From: Peromyscus leucopus
Lineage: Eukaryota > Chordata > Mammalia > Rodentia > Cricetidae
Length of the DNA: 64,000 nt
Assembly (NCBI RefSeq): GCF_004664715.2
Contig: NC_051071.1
Coordinates: 28,575,661 to 28,639,660, forward strand
Reading direction: 5' to 3'
A program made the position numbers and the translations under genes. Shown here in pieces: positions 10,985 through 21,420 of this stretch. A model generated the notes under the pieces. That model was not told the origin of the DNA. It saw only the letters and a program-made list of their open reading frames with translations, and did no database searches. Numbering within the stretch: position 1 is the first letter of the stretch; each line of letters opens with the position of its first letter.

Positions 10985-11080
10985 TAATCTGTGTGCTTGT
11001 GTAACTCAGGGACAGAATGCTTGATTAGCATGTATGATACACTGGATTCCACCCTCAGTACCTCCAAAATAAATGAATAA
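10985..11080 (+). mobile_element. ID-type SINE, diverged
   Basis: The parts GTGTAACTCAGGGACAGAAT, GCTTGATTAGCATGTATGAT and CCACCCTCAGTACC correspond to the alanine-tRNA-like ID head. They are followed by an ATAAATGAATAAATAA tail. Confidence 0.6.
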
Positions 11081-11837
11081 ATAATTTAATGAATAATAAA
11101 AATAGAAAGACAGGGAATCTAGAGCTGCCATACAAATCCACTTAATCCTGCCCAGTTAATCATTTTCTCACTATTTTGTCTTTTTCATGTGTAGAATATT
11201 TTCACATACTCTATTCCTATGCTAAAGTTTGTCATTTATTTCCAACTAACATTATAAACCCATTTTTCTGTTGCTTTCAAAGCAATAGGGGAAAAAGTCT
11301 GTATAGCATACCATGTTGTTTCTGTACTACAAGCTGCTTAACCTCTTCTGATCATTTGACACATGTTGTTACTTGATTATTGTTTTAATTATTAAACCTG
11401 AACTATTATAAATGTTGGAATGGATATCTTTGAAGCAAGAGTTTCTGTTATTGTTCTTTGTTTTTATTTTCTCCCTTACACCTCAATCTCAGAATTACCT
11501 CTGCAGATTGAAGCACTGAAGCTGTCATCAATCTCCAGCACCATGAGATGTGGAAGAATTTCTATATAACCACATCTTGGCCAGCAAGATATTGTCATTA
11601 GTGCAGACTTCCTTAATATCACACTTCCAGTACTGCTTGCATTGTTTGAGCTCTTGACTGATGCCCTATCAATTACACAAATGATTCTTGAGATTCTGAC
11701 ACAGAGACACAAAATATTAGCCATTATGATGTCGTTTCTTCTATGGACAAAGATTTGCTCTTGATATTATGCCAAGGGATCATGATGATTGTGAGTTATT
11801 CATCCTTTTTGTGTGTGTGAGGGCATACATATGTTTT
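11081..11837. other. No recognised feature
   Basis: This is AT-rich single-copy-looking sequence. Short frames only, without recognisable content. Confidence 0.5.
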
Positions 11838-12058
11838 TTAAATATTTGTTTATTTTATGTTTATGCATGTTTAGCCTGGGTGTACAGAAGTGAACCACAT
11901 GCATGAAGTACATACAGATGTAAGAAGAGGTCAGTTCCCCTGGAACTACAGTTCTAGATTGCTGTAAGCAGCTTTGTGGGTGCTGGCTGTCAAGTCCTGG
12001 TCCTCCACAAAAACAACAAGTTCTCTCAACTTCTGAGCCATATCCCCAGCTCAGCACA
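11838..12058 (-). mobile_element. B3-type SINE, antisense
   Basis: The plus strand runs from a T-rich ATTTGTTTATTTTATG stretch to CCTGGAACTACAGTTCTAGA, GTGGGTGCTGGCTGTCAAG and CTCTCAACTTCTGAGCCATA. This is a reversed B3 with its head at the right end. Confidence 0.75.
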
Positions 12059-13353
12059 TGTTTCCAATACATGTTTCAATTGTTTTCAATATCACTTTTA
12101 CATGATCATGGCTGCAGTAATCTTTACTCCAAAGTCTTTGCTGAGTTATTGGTGGTTCCTTTTTAGAGTTTTCTGGAAACAGAGTTATTTACCAGAAGTA
12201 TATGTCTATCCTTAGGGACCTTGATGCATGATTCTCCATGGCTTCCTGGAGTATTTTTTAACATTTAAATCTGAGACTGTTGTAGGAGAACATCCCAATT
12301 AGCAGATCCTTGCCAGTGTTGAACATTTCATGTTTATAAACTACCTGTGTATTTGACAAGTTGATAGGTAGAAGTCACTTAATTTTGTTACCACTACCTT
12401 TGAAATATTGGTGGAGCAACTGAGCAGTTATCTCTATTTTTGCTCACTTTACCATACAGCATCTACATACTTCCCTCCTAATCACAGCTCAATGGCTGAA
12501 TGGAATGTCTCTACACTGATTGCACTGATCTGCTACTAAAGTGCTTCCACAGCTTCTCACTTTTCTACTCTCTAAATCCAAGCAGACAAAGAGTACAAGA
12601 AGAAATGTCAGGTGGCGGGTAGTTCTCAAAGTGTGTCAAACCCAATGTGCGTGTTCAGAAACATAGCTCTTTTTGAATCAGTTTCACGGAGTGACTAGCG
12701 ACCTGGATGCTTGGAGTTGTGATGGCTGTGAAGTGTAGTCCATGTATTGGTTATCTGTAGGGCACTTAAAAGACACAAGTCAAATCTAACATGAATCTAT
12801 GAGAGTCCCCAAAAGTACTTTGTAGAAATGGGTTTGTATATTTTGAAAAACATACATCTTGAGACAATATAAGTTACATAGTGGAGAAAACCTTTTCTCT
12901 AGAATATCTCTGTGAAAGCTTAACTAAGCTCTTCCACTTGATTTTTTGTCACTAACATATAGTCCTGTAGAGAACGGGCATATTCTATGAGAAGAGCTAA
13001 TACACTGTTTAGTATATGCTTAATTTTCAAGAAAGTGTATTACAAAATTTTAACTCATATATGGCCACTGGGTAGTTGTGTGACTCCAAGTTCAGCAGCA
13101 TCTCCAATATTTAGTTGTCTAACCTATTAAGTTAGGACAGGAAATAAAATGAACCATTCTGTAGTCAGATTTTTGTTACCATAATGAAATAGTTGAGATA
13201 AGTTCACATAGTAATTAAAAAAAAAGAGAGATTGTTTTCTTTAGCTCACAGTTTGGGGTATTCAAGGGTTTAGTGCAACTACAAGCTTAGGGCTAATGAT
13301 GACCTTTTGCTGTCAGAGTTTAATGATGTTACCTGCTATCACTTGGCAAGTCT

Positions 13354-13354
<1 letters not shown>
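12059..13354. other. No gene recognised
   Basis: No frame or family was recognised here. From about 13160 the sequence may be a degraded rodent repeat similar to the one at 19690. Confidence 0.45.

Positions 13355-13410
<56 letters not shown>
13355..13410. repeat. (GT)28 microsatellite
   Basis: A pure GT run of 56 nt lies within possible old repeat sequence. Confidence 0.97.
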
Positions 13411-13414
<4 letters not shown>

Positions 13415-14700
13415 CTGTTATAAGTCAGCAGGATTTAATTGTGGGTACTCTTACCCAGCTTACCTAATTTTATTTGTTTTCCAAAGACCACTCCACTCCC
13501 AGATTCATTTTCTGCCCTCTCAATGCCATTAGCTACGGCTTTGGATTTAATCTGCATGATTTCAGAAAACTTGCAATGCTCCTGCTAGCTAGGATAGTCA
13601 TGGCCAAAGGACCCACCTTCAGTCTGAGTTAAAGCCACTCAGAGAACAGGGAGAGTTCCATCTCAGGCACCTACTCTCTACATAGAGGTTCATGTATCTT
13701 TATTACTGCCATGTTTCTGGACCTCAGATACCACTGATATTTATTAATGACTATCTAGCACATTTCAAATGTGACATTTAAACATGTAAAGTATTTTTGA
13801 AATAGAGGTTCATCAGCCACGGAGACAGGACCTCTCCCATGTTTGACACTCTTGTCATTCTATCTGTTCCTACATTCCTACCGCTGCAGAGAAAGTGCTC
13901 ACAGAGTTGTTAAGGTGCAAATAGTTTTCACAGACCGAGCAACCAGTTTTAGAGTATTTTAACCAGTCATTGTTGCTGTTTCAGCTATGAGTGTGTCAAG
14001 GTCTTCCATAGGAAAAGCCCGTTGTTTCTAGAGAGTAAAAACACATGGCATGATATGATTACATGTGTGTTAAAGTGTTGCAAGACCAGGGAACAGAGCA
14101 TGGAGAAAAGAGACTCAGTGCTTTTGGCTGGGTGAACATTAGCTTTTGTTCAAGACAGTAAAGCTTAAGGCACAGTGTGGTTTCCTCTCTTCTAAGGAAG
14201 GACTGTTCAGGTTTAAGGAGATGGAACACCTTAAAGATGTATGCTCCATTCCCAAGAAAGTTCATACCCCTAGTCCACTCCAAGTCCCTGTGCTGCTGAG
14301 AGCTCTGGGCTCAGTTTCAGGGTCTCAGCTCCCTGTCCATGTCTTTGCATACTTTTATTCCCACAACAACAAAGCCTTTTGTGCTCATCATTGGTCAAGG
14401 GTTTGTCTTTGCCATGTGGGTTGTTTAGTCTGGATAAGGTATGAGTGCCTTTTGACAGGAACACCTCAAAACATCACAGGCTTTACACACAAAAGTGCTT
14501 TAAGCCATTGGATCTCTCGAGAGATCAGGTGGCATTAGTGCTAGTGTCCCCTAATATGCCACTAGACATGATTTCTATGTAGTTGGGGATGTGAATACCA
14601 GATGTCATTCATACTAAGAGTTATAGTTTTGGTGGACTCCAAGAAAATCCCATTTCCTCTGGAAAATTGAGTGGTATCTCCCATGAATTCCCATCTCCAT
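13411..14700. other. No gene recognised
   Basis: A frame of 130 codons at 14146-14538 overlaps others on the opposite strand and has no recognisable protein content. Nothing else was identified. Confidence 0.45.
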
Positions 14701-14715
14701 TGTCTTCTCACTTTT

Positions 14716-14882
14716 TTTTTTTTTTTTTTTTTTTTTGGTTTTTCGAGACAGGGTTTCTCTGTGTAGCTTTGCGCCTTTCCTGGGACTCACTTGGTAGCCC
14801 AGGCTGGTCTCGAACTCACAGAGATCCGCCTGGCTCTGCCTCCCGAGTGCTGGGATTAAAGGCATGCACCACCACCCCCAGC
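14716..14882 (-). mobile_element. Young B1 SINE, antisense, 15-bp duplication
   Basis: The element is flanked by TGTCTTCTCACTTTT at 14701-14715 and 14883-14897. On the plus strand it reads poly-T, then GAGACAGGGTTTCTCTGTGT, AGCTTTGCGCCTTTCCTGGG and GTGCTGGGATTAAAGGCATG. This is the B1 form I associate with cricetids and one of the reasons for the organism call. Confidence 0.96.
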
Positions 14883-14984
14883 TGTCTTCTCACTTTTATG
14901 CAGGTGTAAAAAGGTAAATGTCACAAGCCCGGTCCACCCTGAAAGTAATATAATAGTGTGCAGAATGCTCTTTTAAAAGAATGT

Positions 14985-15026
<42 letters not shown>
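14985..15026. repeat. (TG)n microsatellite, left of LTR
   Basis: About 21 TG units end exactly where the antisense ORR1-like LTR starts. The run resumes on the other side of that LTR. Confidence 0.95.
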
Positions 15027-15030
<4 letters not shown>

Positions 15031-15374
15031 TTAGGGTTTCTATTGCTGTGAAGAGACACCATGACCACAACTCTTATAAAGAAAAACATTTAATTGGGTG
15101 GCTTACAGTTCAGAGGTTCAGTCCATTATCATCATGGCAGGACATGCCGGCATGCAGGCAAACATGGTGCTGATAGGTAGCTGAGAGTTCCATATCTTGC
15201 ACAGGAAATAGGAAGAGAACTGAACTGAGACACTGGGCAGTATCTTCAGCATAGGAGACCTCAGAGCCCACCTCTACAGTGACACACTTCCTCCAAAAAG
15301 GCCATACCCACTCTAACAAGACCACACTTCGTAATAGTGCCACTCCCTTTGGGGGGCATTTTTTTTTTCAAACT

Positions 15375-15377
<3 letters not shown>
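15027..15377 (-). mobile_element. ORR1-type MaLR LTR, antisense, inside a TG tract
   Basis: The plus strand runs from TGTCTTAGGGTTTCTATTGC through GAAGAGACACCATGACCAC, GGTGGCTTACAGTTCAGAGG and GTGACACACTTCCTCC to GTGCCACTCCCTTTGGGG and CAAACTACC. This is the reverse of an ORR1 LTR, complete end to end, with no internal sequence. TG tracts flank it on both sides. Confidence 0.85.

Positions 15378-15425
<48 letters not shown>
15378..15425. repeat. (TG)n microsatellite, right of LTR
   Basis: About 24 TG units lie directly next to the LTR and may be the other half of the tract at 14985-15026. Confidence 0.95.
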
Positions 15426-15426
<1 letters not shown>

Positions 15427-15429
15427 TGT

Positions 15430-15592
15430 TGTCTATGTGTATGTGGGGGTAGTATATGTACAGGTTCCTGGGGAAGCCTGTGGCATCCGATCCCCTCAAG
15501 AAGGAGTTACAGGTGGATGCAGGTGCTGGGAATCAAACTCAGTTCCTCTGCAAGAGCAGCATGCTCTCTTAACCACTAAGCCTTTCCTCTAA
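15430..15592 (-). mobile_element. B3 SINE, antisense
   Basis: The plus strand shows GGCATCCGATCCCCTCAAGA, GGAGTTACAGGTGGATGCAG, GTGCTGGGAATCAAACTCAG and CTTAACCACTAAGCC, which is a reversed B3 with its tRNA-like head at the right. Confidence 0.8.
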
Positions 15593-16042
15593 ACTTTTTC
15601 CTCTTTTTCTTACCTAGAAGAGTCCATAACATATTTGAAGATGCACAGACATTGCATATCATCCATTCTTAAGACAATTTTTAGAGGAGATTTGAGGCTT
15701 TGTGAAGATTCTTGTCCAAAAAAATCCCTGAGCTGGTAAATAAGCTGAAACTAGATATATCACTTCCTGTGTTCTGCCATCTAGAGATGTAGATAAACAA
15801 AAGCTCAAAGAGAGGAAGGCCACTTCCTTCCTGTGCCTGTCTAAGGAACACAGTCTGATACTGTGTGTGCAAAGGTGCTTTGCCCCCATGCTGAGAGCTC
15901 ACTGATCCCTGTTCCCAGGGAAGGGCAGCCTGGAGCTTAGCTAGCTTAGTGTGAAGTTAGTTAAAGGAGTCTCCCAGCAGAGAGGGGTTTCTATACTCTC
16001 CCTTGGCAAGTGCAAAGGATGCCTTCCCAAGAAGCTAATGAG
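15593..16042. other. No recognised feature
   Basis: No gene, repeat or RNA was recognised in this stretch. Confidence 0.5.
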
Positions 16043-16059
16043 GAAATCCCTCTAGAAAA

Positions 16060-16231
16060 GCCGGGCAGTGGTGGTGCACGCCTTTAATCCCAGCACTCTG
16101 GAGGCAGAGCCAGGAGGATCTCTGTGAGTTTGAGGCCAGCCTGGGCTACCAAGTGAGTTCCAAGAAAGGCACAAAGCTACACAGAGAAACTCTGGCTCAA
16201 AAAACCAAAAAAAAGCAAGCAAGAAAGAAAA
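16060..16231 (+). mobile_element. Young B1 SINE with 13-bp duplication
   Basis: GAAATCCCTCTAG occurs at 16043-16055 and 16232-16244. The element begins GCCGGGCAGTGGTGGTGCAC and ends in an A-rich, AAGAAAG-containing tail. Confidence 0.95.
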
Positions 16232-16244
16232 GAAATCCCTCTAG

Positions 16245-17079
16245 GAAAGTAAACAACTTCAAGTGTGTAACCCTTGGCCAAGGATGAAATATCAATGTGA
16301 AGATGTGAATAAAAAGTCAATGAAATGCTCCATCTGGTTATTCCCTCATTCTCTTCCGTGTCTCCCGGTCTTTCTCGTCCCTTCTTTCTTCTTCATTTAC
16401 TACTCACAAAGAGGATTGATTTTTTTCACATATCTCAATCTTGGATGTTCAAAAGCCTGCAGCATCTGTTTGAGACAGTGTGGGATACATAATATGTAAG
16501 GAGGGCCTCATGTTCCTATGGTCTTTGTGAACACTTTGCCACTCTGTCTAAGGTTTAAGGAGGGCCTCATTTTACTATGATTGTAATGGACCCTTTACAG
16601 ATCCAGATTACTAGCACAACTAGTCTGTGCTGCTCAGATGCATTGAGTAGCAGAGGAGATGGTATGATACACCTGTGTTATAATTCCAACTCTATCCCTG
16701 TCTATGCATTTTTGATGTCCAAGTCTCACTTTTCATACTGAGAAAAAGACACAAACCACACAAACCCATGAGAGCCCATCACAATGCTCTCCTTCTGTAG
16801 ATCTTCAACATGTGTTCTTTATTTCCTGGAGACAATTACAGTGCTAGGTAAAAAGACCATTCATTCACCTGCAACTTTTCAAATTTATAGACCTCGGCTT
16901 TTCTAGGGTCTGTGAGTTCACTGATGACCAGTAATACAATGTCTCTATTCTTACAAAGGCAAGCTCCTGAGAGGAAAGTCTAGACAGTATTGAGTCTATA
17001 AACAATACCTTGAGAATTGAGTGCTATTTGCAACAGAAATTAAAACAAGGCAGAATAAATAGAAACAGATTCCATTTAT
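16245..17079. other. No gene recognised; small local duplication
   Basis: AAGGAGGGCCTCAT is repeated 60 bp apart (16498 and 16558), apparently a small old tandem duplication. Nothing else was recognised. Confidence 0.5.
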
Positions 17080-17274
17080 GAATACAAATGTATACTATAT
17101 ATATTATACATATTATACTATACAATTATACTACACATATTATATCATACTATGTATACATACATACTATATGTGTGCTACATAATGTATATATAGCATG
17201 CTATATATATATGCTATATATATAGTACATATGTATTTTTTAAAGCTGAACTTCATTTTCCATCATTAAAACTA

Positions 17275-17314
<40 letters not shown>

Positions 17315-17360
17315 TAATATACACACACATATATATATGTATATACATGTGTGTGTGTCT
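17080..17360. repeat. AT-rich low-complexity region with TA and GT runs
   Basis: TATA/TACA-type repeats include the perfect palindrome TATATAGCATGCTATATA near 17191-17208 and a (GT)n run at about 17288-17314. It is prone to cruciform or unpaired structure. Confidence 0.9.
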
Positions 17361-18540
17361 ACTTATTACAAGGAGAGGTTGTATTTCCCAGACCTTTGAT
17401 CAGTAGATATTATCTGAGGAGGAAGGTACACACAGGTACAGTAGCAATCTCAGGGAATTGTCACTGATCATGGAAGCAGTTTTTTTAATTTTTCAGTATA
17501 TTAAGACTATTTAGCTCTGACATAACTAATTGCATTATACTGCATCGTCAGAATGTATGTGTTGTCATTACCAGAATTATTAGAATGGACAGGTCCTAAA
17601 AGCCATTGTAAGCTACTTACAAATTCACTCCATTCCCTTCACACTCTCACCTACCTATGCCTGTGGCCTCACGAGAATTACCTTATGAACAGCTGGTAGA
17701 ATGAAAAACTTGGGCCTGGGTAACAGACAGTCGTGTATGGTATGCTGAATACTGCAGTCTACTTCTAGGGCATTTCTCGAGTATGGTAGAAATGGGCTCT
17801 CCCCTTGGTGGCAGTCACTCCACTTTTCACTTTGAGGGGAGTTGGCCAAATCAGAGTTATATCCAACATATTAGCAGCAGCAAAGGCTTTACTAGGTGGT
17901 CAGAAGGAAATACAGTCTCCATTTACATTTCTGCCCCCTTGACTGGGCCATGGTCACCTCTAGGACTGAGGAAGCATCTGAGAGACATGCTCTTAACTTG
18001 GATTTTGGAATTCAGACAAAAAGGTGTCAAATGTGGTCTGAGGTCAGAAAAACCAAGACAAGCCAGACCATATTGGCTTCACTTCTCAGTATGGACCAGG
18101 CCTAGAGTCAGAAATCAGTCTTGGGCTATGAGCGTTAATTGTCAAAACTATAAACCCAAATCTCTTAAATGAACAGTTGGGATCCCTTGGAGAACTGGGC
18201 TCCTTAGATGAGCAGAGGAGCCTTCCTTGGAGGAAGTCTTCTTACTGTGTCTTCAACCTGAGGCTGCTTACCTTGAGTCTACACCTTGAGGCACATCAGA
18301 ATTCTGTCCTGGAGATTGCCAAGAGGCAGGATAAAGACCTTGGAAATATCCATGTCCTAATCTATGACATTCTTTGACTAATTTACTTTATATGGGAGGG
18401 GAATTTGTGCAGGGGGTTAAGAATCTTGAGGGGAGAGCCTGTTGTGAATTGTTTCTAGGGCACTATGAAAGCAATCTAAAGGCAGATCCTAAATGAAGTT
18501 TATTGGACATAGGGAGGACAGTTTTCTTTATAAAACTGCA
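17361..18540. other. No gene recognised
   Basis: Frames of 129 and 69 codons overlap in different phases at 17783-18172 and show no recognisable protein. No named repeat was identified. Confidence 0.45.
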
Positions 18541-18720
18541 TTAATATGGATATTTGCATGTAGCTGGATATGTATACACTATATAAACACATATATTCAC
18601 TGCATTTTCTTTGTTCATTCCTCTGCTGTTGGACACTTAAGTTGAGATTGTAGTTAAGCTCTTGTGAATAGCTAAAGTGCAAATATTTCTGTGATAACAC
18701 TGACTTGGGATTCCAAGGAA
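18541..18720 (-). mobile_element. Ancient L1 fragment (end of ORF2), antisense
   Basis: The plus strand reads CATTTTCTTTGTTCATTCCT, TGTTGGACACTTAAGTTGAG and CTCTTGTGAATAGCTAAAGT, matching the reverse complement of the conserved 3' end of L1 ORF2. It is heavily diverged. Confidence 0.6.
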
Positions 18721-19689
18721 CAGATGTTCCCCAGGAGCCATCAGGAAAAATAGATTCCTGACAACAGTGTGGTTCTAGCTCATAAATATTTGATTAAGTT
18801 TCAGAATAATGAGAAAAATTTTTATCTTGTAGGATGATATCTGTGTGGTAACCAGGTACAGCTGTTTAAAAAAATCAACCAAGCTTTGTGGTGACCTCCT
18901 GGCCTAGTAGAGATAGGCCTATTCCCATCTGAGGCATCCATGATCTTCCCCATTGAGGTAAGAGTGACCTATGCATGCTGAGACCTCCTTGTCTCTTCAT
19001 TTGAACCTTCTCAAACCTCCCAAACTTTTTGAGACTGTTGAGAATATTCACTGATGAAATTGTAATACTTGGTTGGGTTTTCAAAAAAAAGTATTCATTG
19101 TACATTATCATTTAGAGGTCATGTAAATAACAAAACATTGTGTTAATGTTTTCCTTCTGGAAAGACCCAGACTTCCTCCTGGGTCTCTATACTCTAACCC
19201 CTCCCTAAGGTCATATGCAATTAAGGTAGGGGTTTCATCAAATAGGAGGTAGGAAGTGGCTGTATACTCAGGCAAGCCCTCCATGAGGTGGTATAAACAG
19301 TCAATAAGCCCATTTGGGTTAATCCTTTTGCAGTAGGTATAGCCAAACATCTCTAGATGGCAGTGGCTTGGCACAAAGGACTCAATAAAAACCTCGTTTA
19401 ATCCTAATTACCTCACTGATGTCCTCCTTCCAACTATGTGAAAGTTTGAATTTAGGGTTTAAGTTTCCAACTTATGAGTTTTGGGAAATGGAAGAATCAG
19501 TATCTCTCCATAAGACCACACATATTTGTAAATGTTAAGTATAGAGGGTTAGTCTAGTTTTTAAGGATGTCACAGGCTTCACTTGATATCTAGAGGGAGT
19601 TAGGAATGAAATGCTCTGCTATCTGCTTGATCAAATCATGTGCCCAGTAGATATGAATAAAACAAAAATTTGAGATTTCTTTCCCCCTT
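18721..19689. other. No recognised feature
   Basis: No gene or named repeat was recognised in this stretch. Confidence 0.45.
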
Positions 19690-20035
19690 CTAATAGTTAT
19701 TTTTCTTGTTCTTCTGACCAAAACAACTTGAGGAAGGAAGGGTTTATCATGGCTCACAGTTTGAGGGTATTGTTAATAATGATGGTTGCAGAACTTCACA
19801 CAGCACAGCTGATCATAATGCAACCACAGTTAGGAAACAGAGAGAAAGGAACACTTACTCAGCTCACTTTCGCTTTTCCATTTAGTCTGGGATCCTACCT
19901 TATGGAACAGTGTCACCCACATTTAGGGGAGGGTCTGTCCTTTTTAACTAACCCATTCTAGAAAATCACAGAAATGTCCAGAGGCTATGTCTCCTAGGTG
20001 ATTCTAGATCTTGTGGAGTTGTTCAACACCCCCTT
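19690..20035 (-). mobile_element. Rodent interspersed repeat, probably MaLR-like, antisense
   Basis: The plus strand contains CTGACCAAAACAACTTGAGG, AAGGAAGGGTTTATCATGGC, CCTAGGTGATTCTAGATC and related stretches in the order of a common dispersed rodent repeat. I recognise the repeat but cannot name the family with confidence, and the strand is an inference. Confidence 0.5.
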
Positions 20036-20679
20036 GTAAATTCATTCTTTTGTTAATTATTAATAGACTCAATATTCATCTGTTTTTATTTGTTATTTAG
20101 CTTGACATTTGGTTATCACTTTAAACAGCTCAGTTAGTGGTGCTCAATCGAAGACTAGAAACCTTTATCCAATAGAATTGACAGGGCAAAGGCTAACTTC
20201 TGTCCTGGAAAGAGATGACTGATGGTATCCTAACCTTAAAGTTGTTATATTGAACTTTTCATGAGTAGCTTGGAATGAACATACTTTACAGAGACAAGAA
20301 CACAGTTCCTGATATGGTGAAGTAGAAAACTCTATCAATAGCTTAAATAATGAATGTAAAATGATTTTATTTCATTTTAAGCTACGTCATGAGGTAGGCA
20401 TGAGTTAAGTGGTGTAGATTGGCTTCATATGAGACATCATGGCAATTTCTACTAAAATCTACATAACTGATTAATAATGTATCAAATGGAATGAAATTGC
20501 CCTATAGAAAAGATATGGATTTAGTGTTTGTATGGGAATCTTTTCATATATACTGCAAGTGAATCAAGATTAGTCTATATATCTCCCCCTTTGAGAGATG
20601 TAAAGATGTACAAGACACACACATGCATACATACAGTGAATGTATAATACATATTTATACAATTGAAGTGATCTATATT
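20036..20679. other. No recognised feature
   Basis: This is AT-rich sequence. Nothing was identified. Confidence 0.45.
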
Positions 20680-21420
20680 ATACAAAATTAGCCATTTTGT
20701 TCATTTTCAGCATACAATTTACAGAAATTAATTAGTCAAAATACTGTGCATTTAACACTATTGTTTCCAAAACATTTCATGTCCCAAGGACAAACTCGAT
20801 GTCTCCACAGCCATAACTCTCCATGTCCTTCCTCCTACTTGCTGGCAACATAGTCTACTTTCTATTTCTGTGAATTTTCCTATTCCAGGTATTTTGTATG
20901 GGGAACTGTATTTGTCTTTTTGGAATGGGCTCAAGATAAATCCACCCATGCATATCAAAAACATTGTTAATTTTAGTATGGGATCAATATAGTGTCACAT
21001 GGATACATCACATTTTATTCATTCAGTCATTTACTGAGGACACTTGGTGTTGTAATTTGAAAGAGATGCCCCACATTAAGCTTCTAGCACTTGAACACTT
21101 GGTCCCCAGTTGGTGACTGTATGGGGAAGTTTAGGAGATATGAGCTTTGAAGTTTCAAAAGGCTTCCAACATTTTGAGTTCACTCTCTCTGCTTCCTATT
21201 TGTGGTCCGAGTTGAGAGCTCTCAGCTGCTGTTGCAACCACCTTCCACCTGTTACCTCTACTCCACTATAATGGACTCTAACACTATGTAACTGTAAGCT
21301 CCAAATAAACCCTTTCTTTCATGTGTTGCCTTGGCCAGCATTAGAAAAAGTTACTAATACAATTGACTGTTTCTTCCTCTTGGCTGTAAATAAAATTGCA
21401 CTTTGACTGTATATGGAGAT
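20680..21420 (-). mobile_element. Ancient L1M-type fragment, antisense, split by an LTR
   Basis: The left part has CTACTTTCTATTTCTGTGAA, TATTTGTCTTTTTGGAATGG and TTATTCATTCAGTCATTTAC. The right part (from about 21364) resumes with TTCTTCCTCTTGGCTGTAAA and GCACTTTGACTGTATATGG. The two join as one reversed L1M 3' region once the LTR at 21047-21363 is ignored. Confidence 0.65.
21047..21363 (+). mobile_element. MaLR LTR (ORR1/MT group), sense, nested in L1M
   Basis: It has ACTTGGTCCCCAGTTGGTGA near the start, GAGCTCTCAGCTGCTG in the middle, CTGTAAGCTCCAAATAAACC with the LTR polyadenylation signal, and CATGTGTTGCCTTGGCCAGC near the end. No internal sequence is present. No clear 5-bp duplication could be read. 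Confidence 0.75.

Noticed and set aside
10985..11080. tRNA gene
   Set aside because: The tRNA-like head belongs to an ID SINE. It is diverged and has a retroposon tail, so it is not a functional tRNA gene.
14146..14538. 130-codon plus frame
   Set aside because: Composition and overlap with minus-strand frames fit chance. Nothing recognisable.
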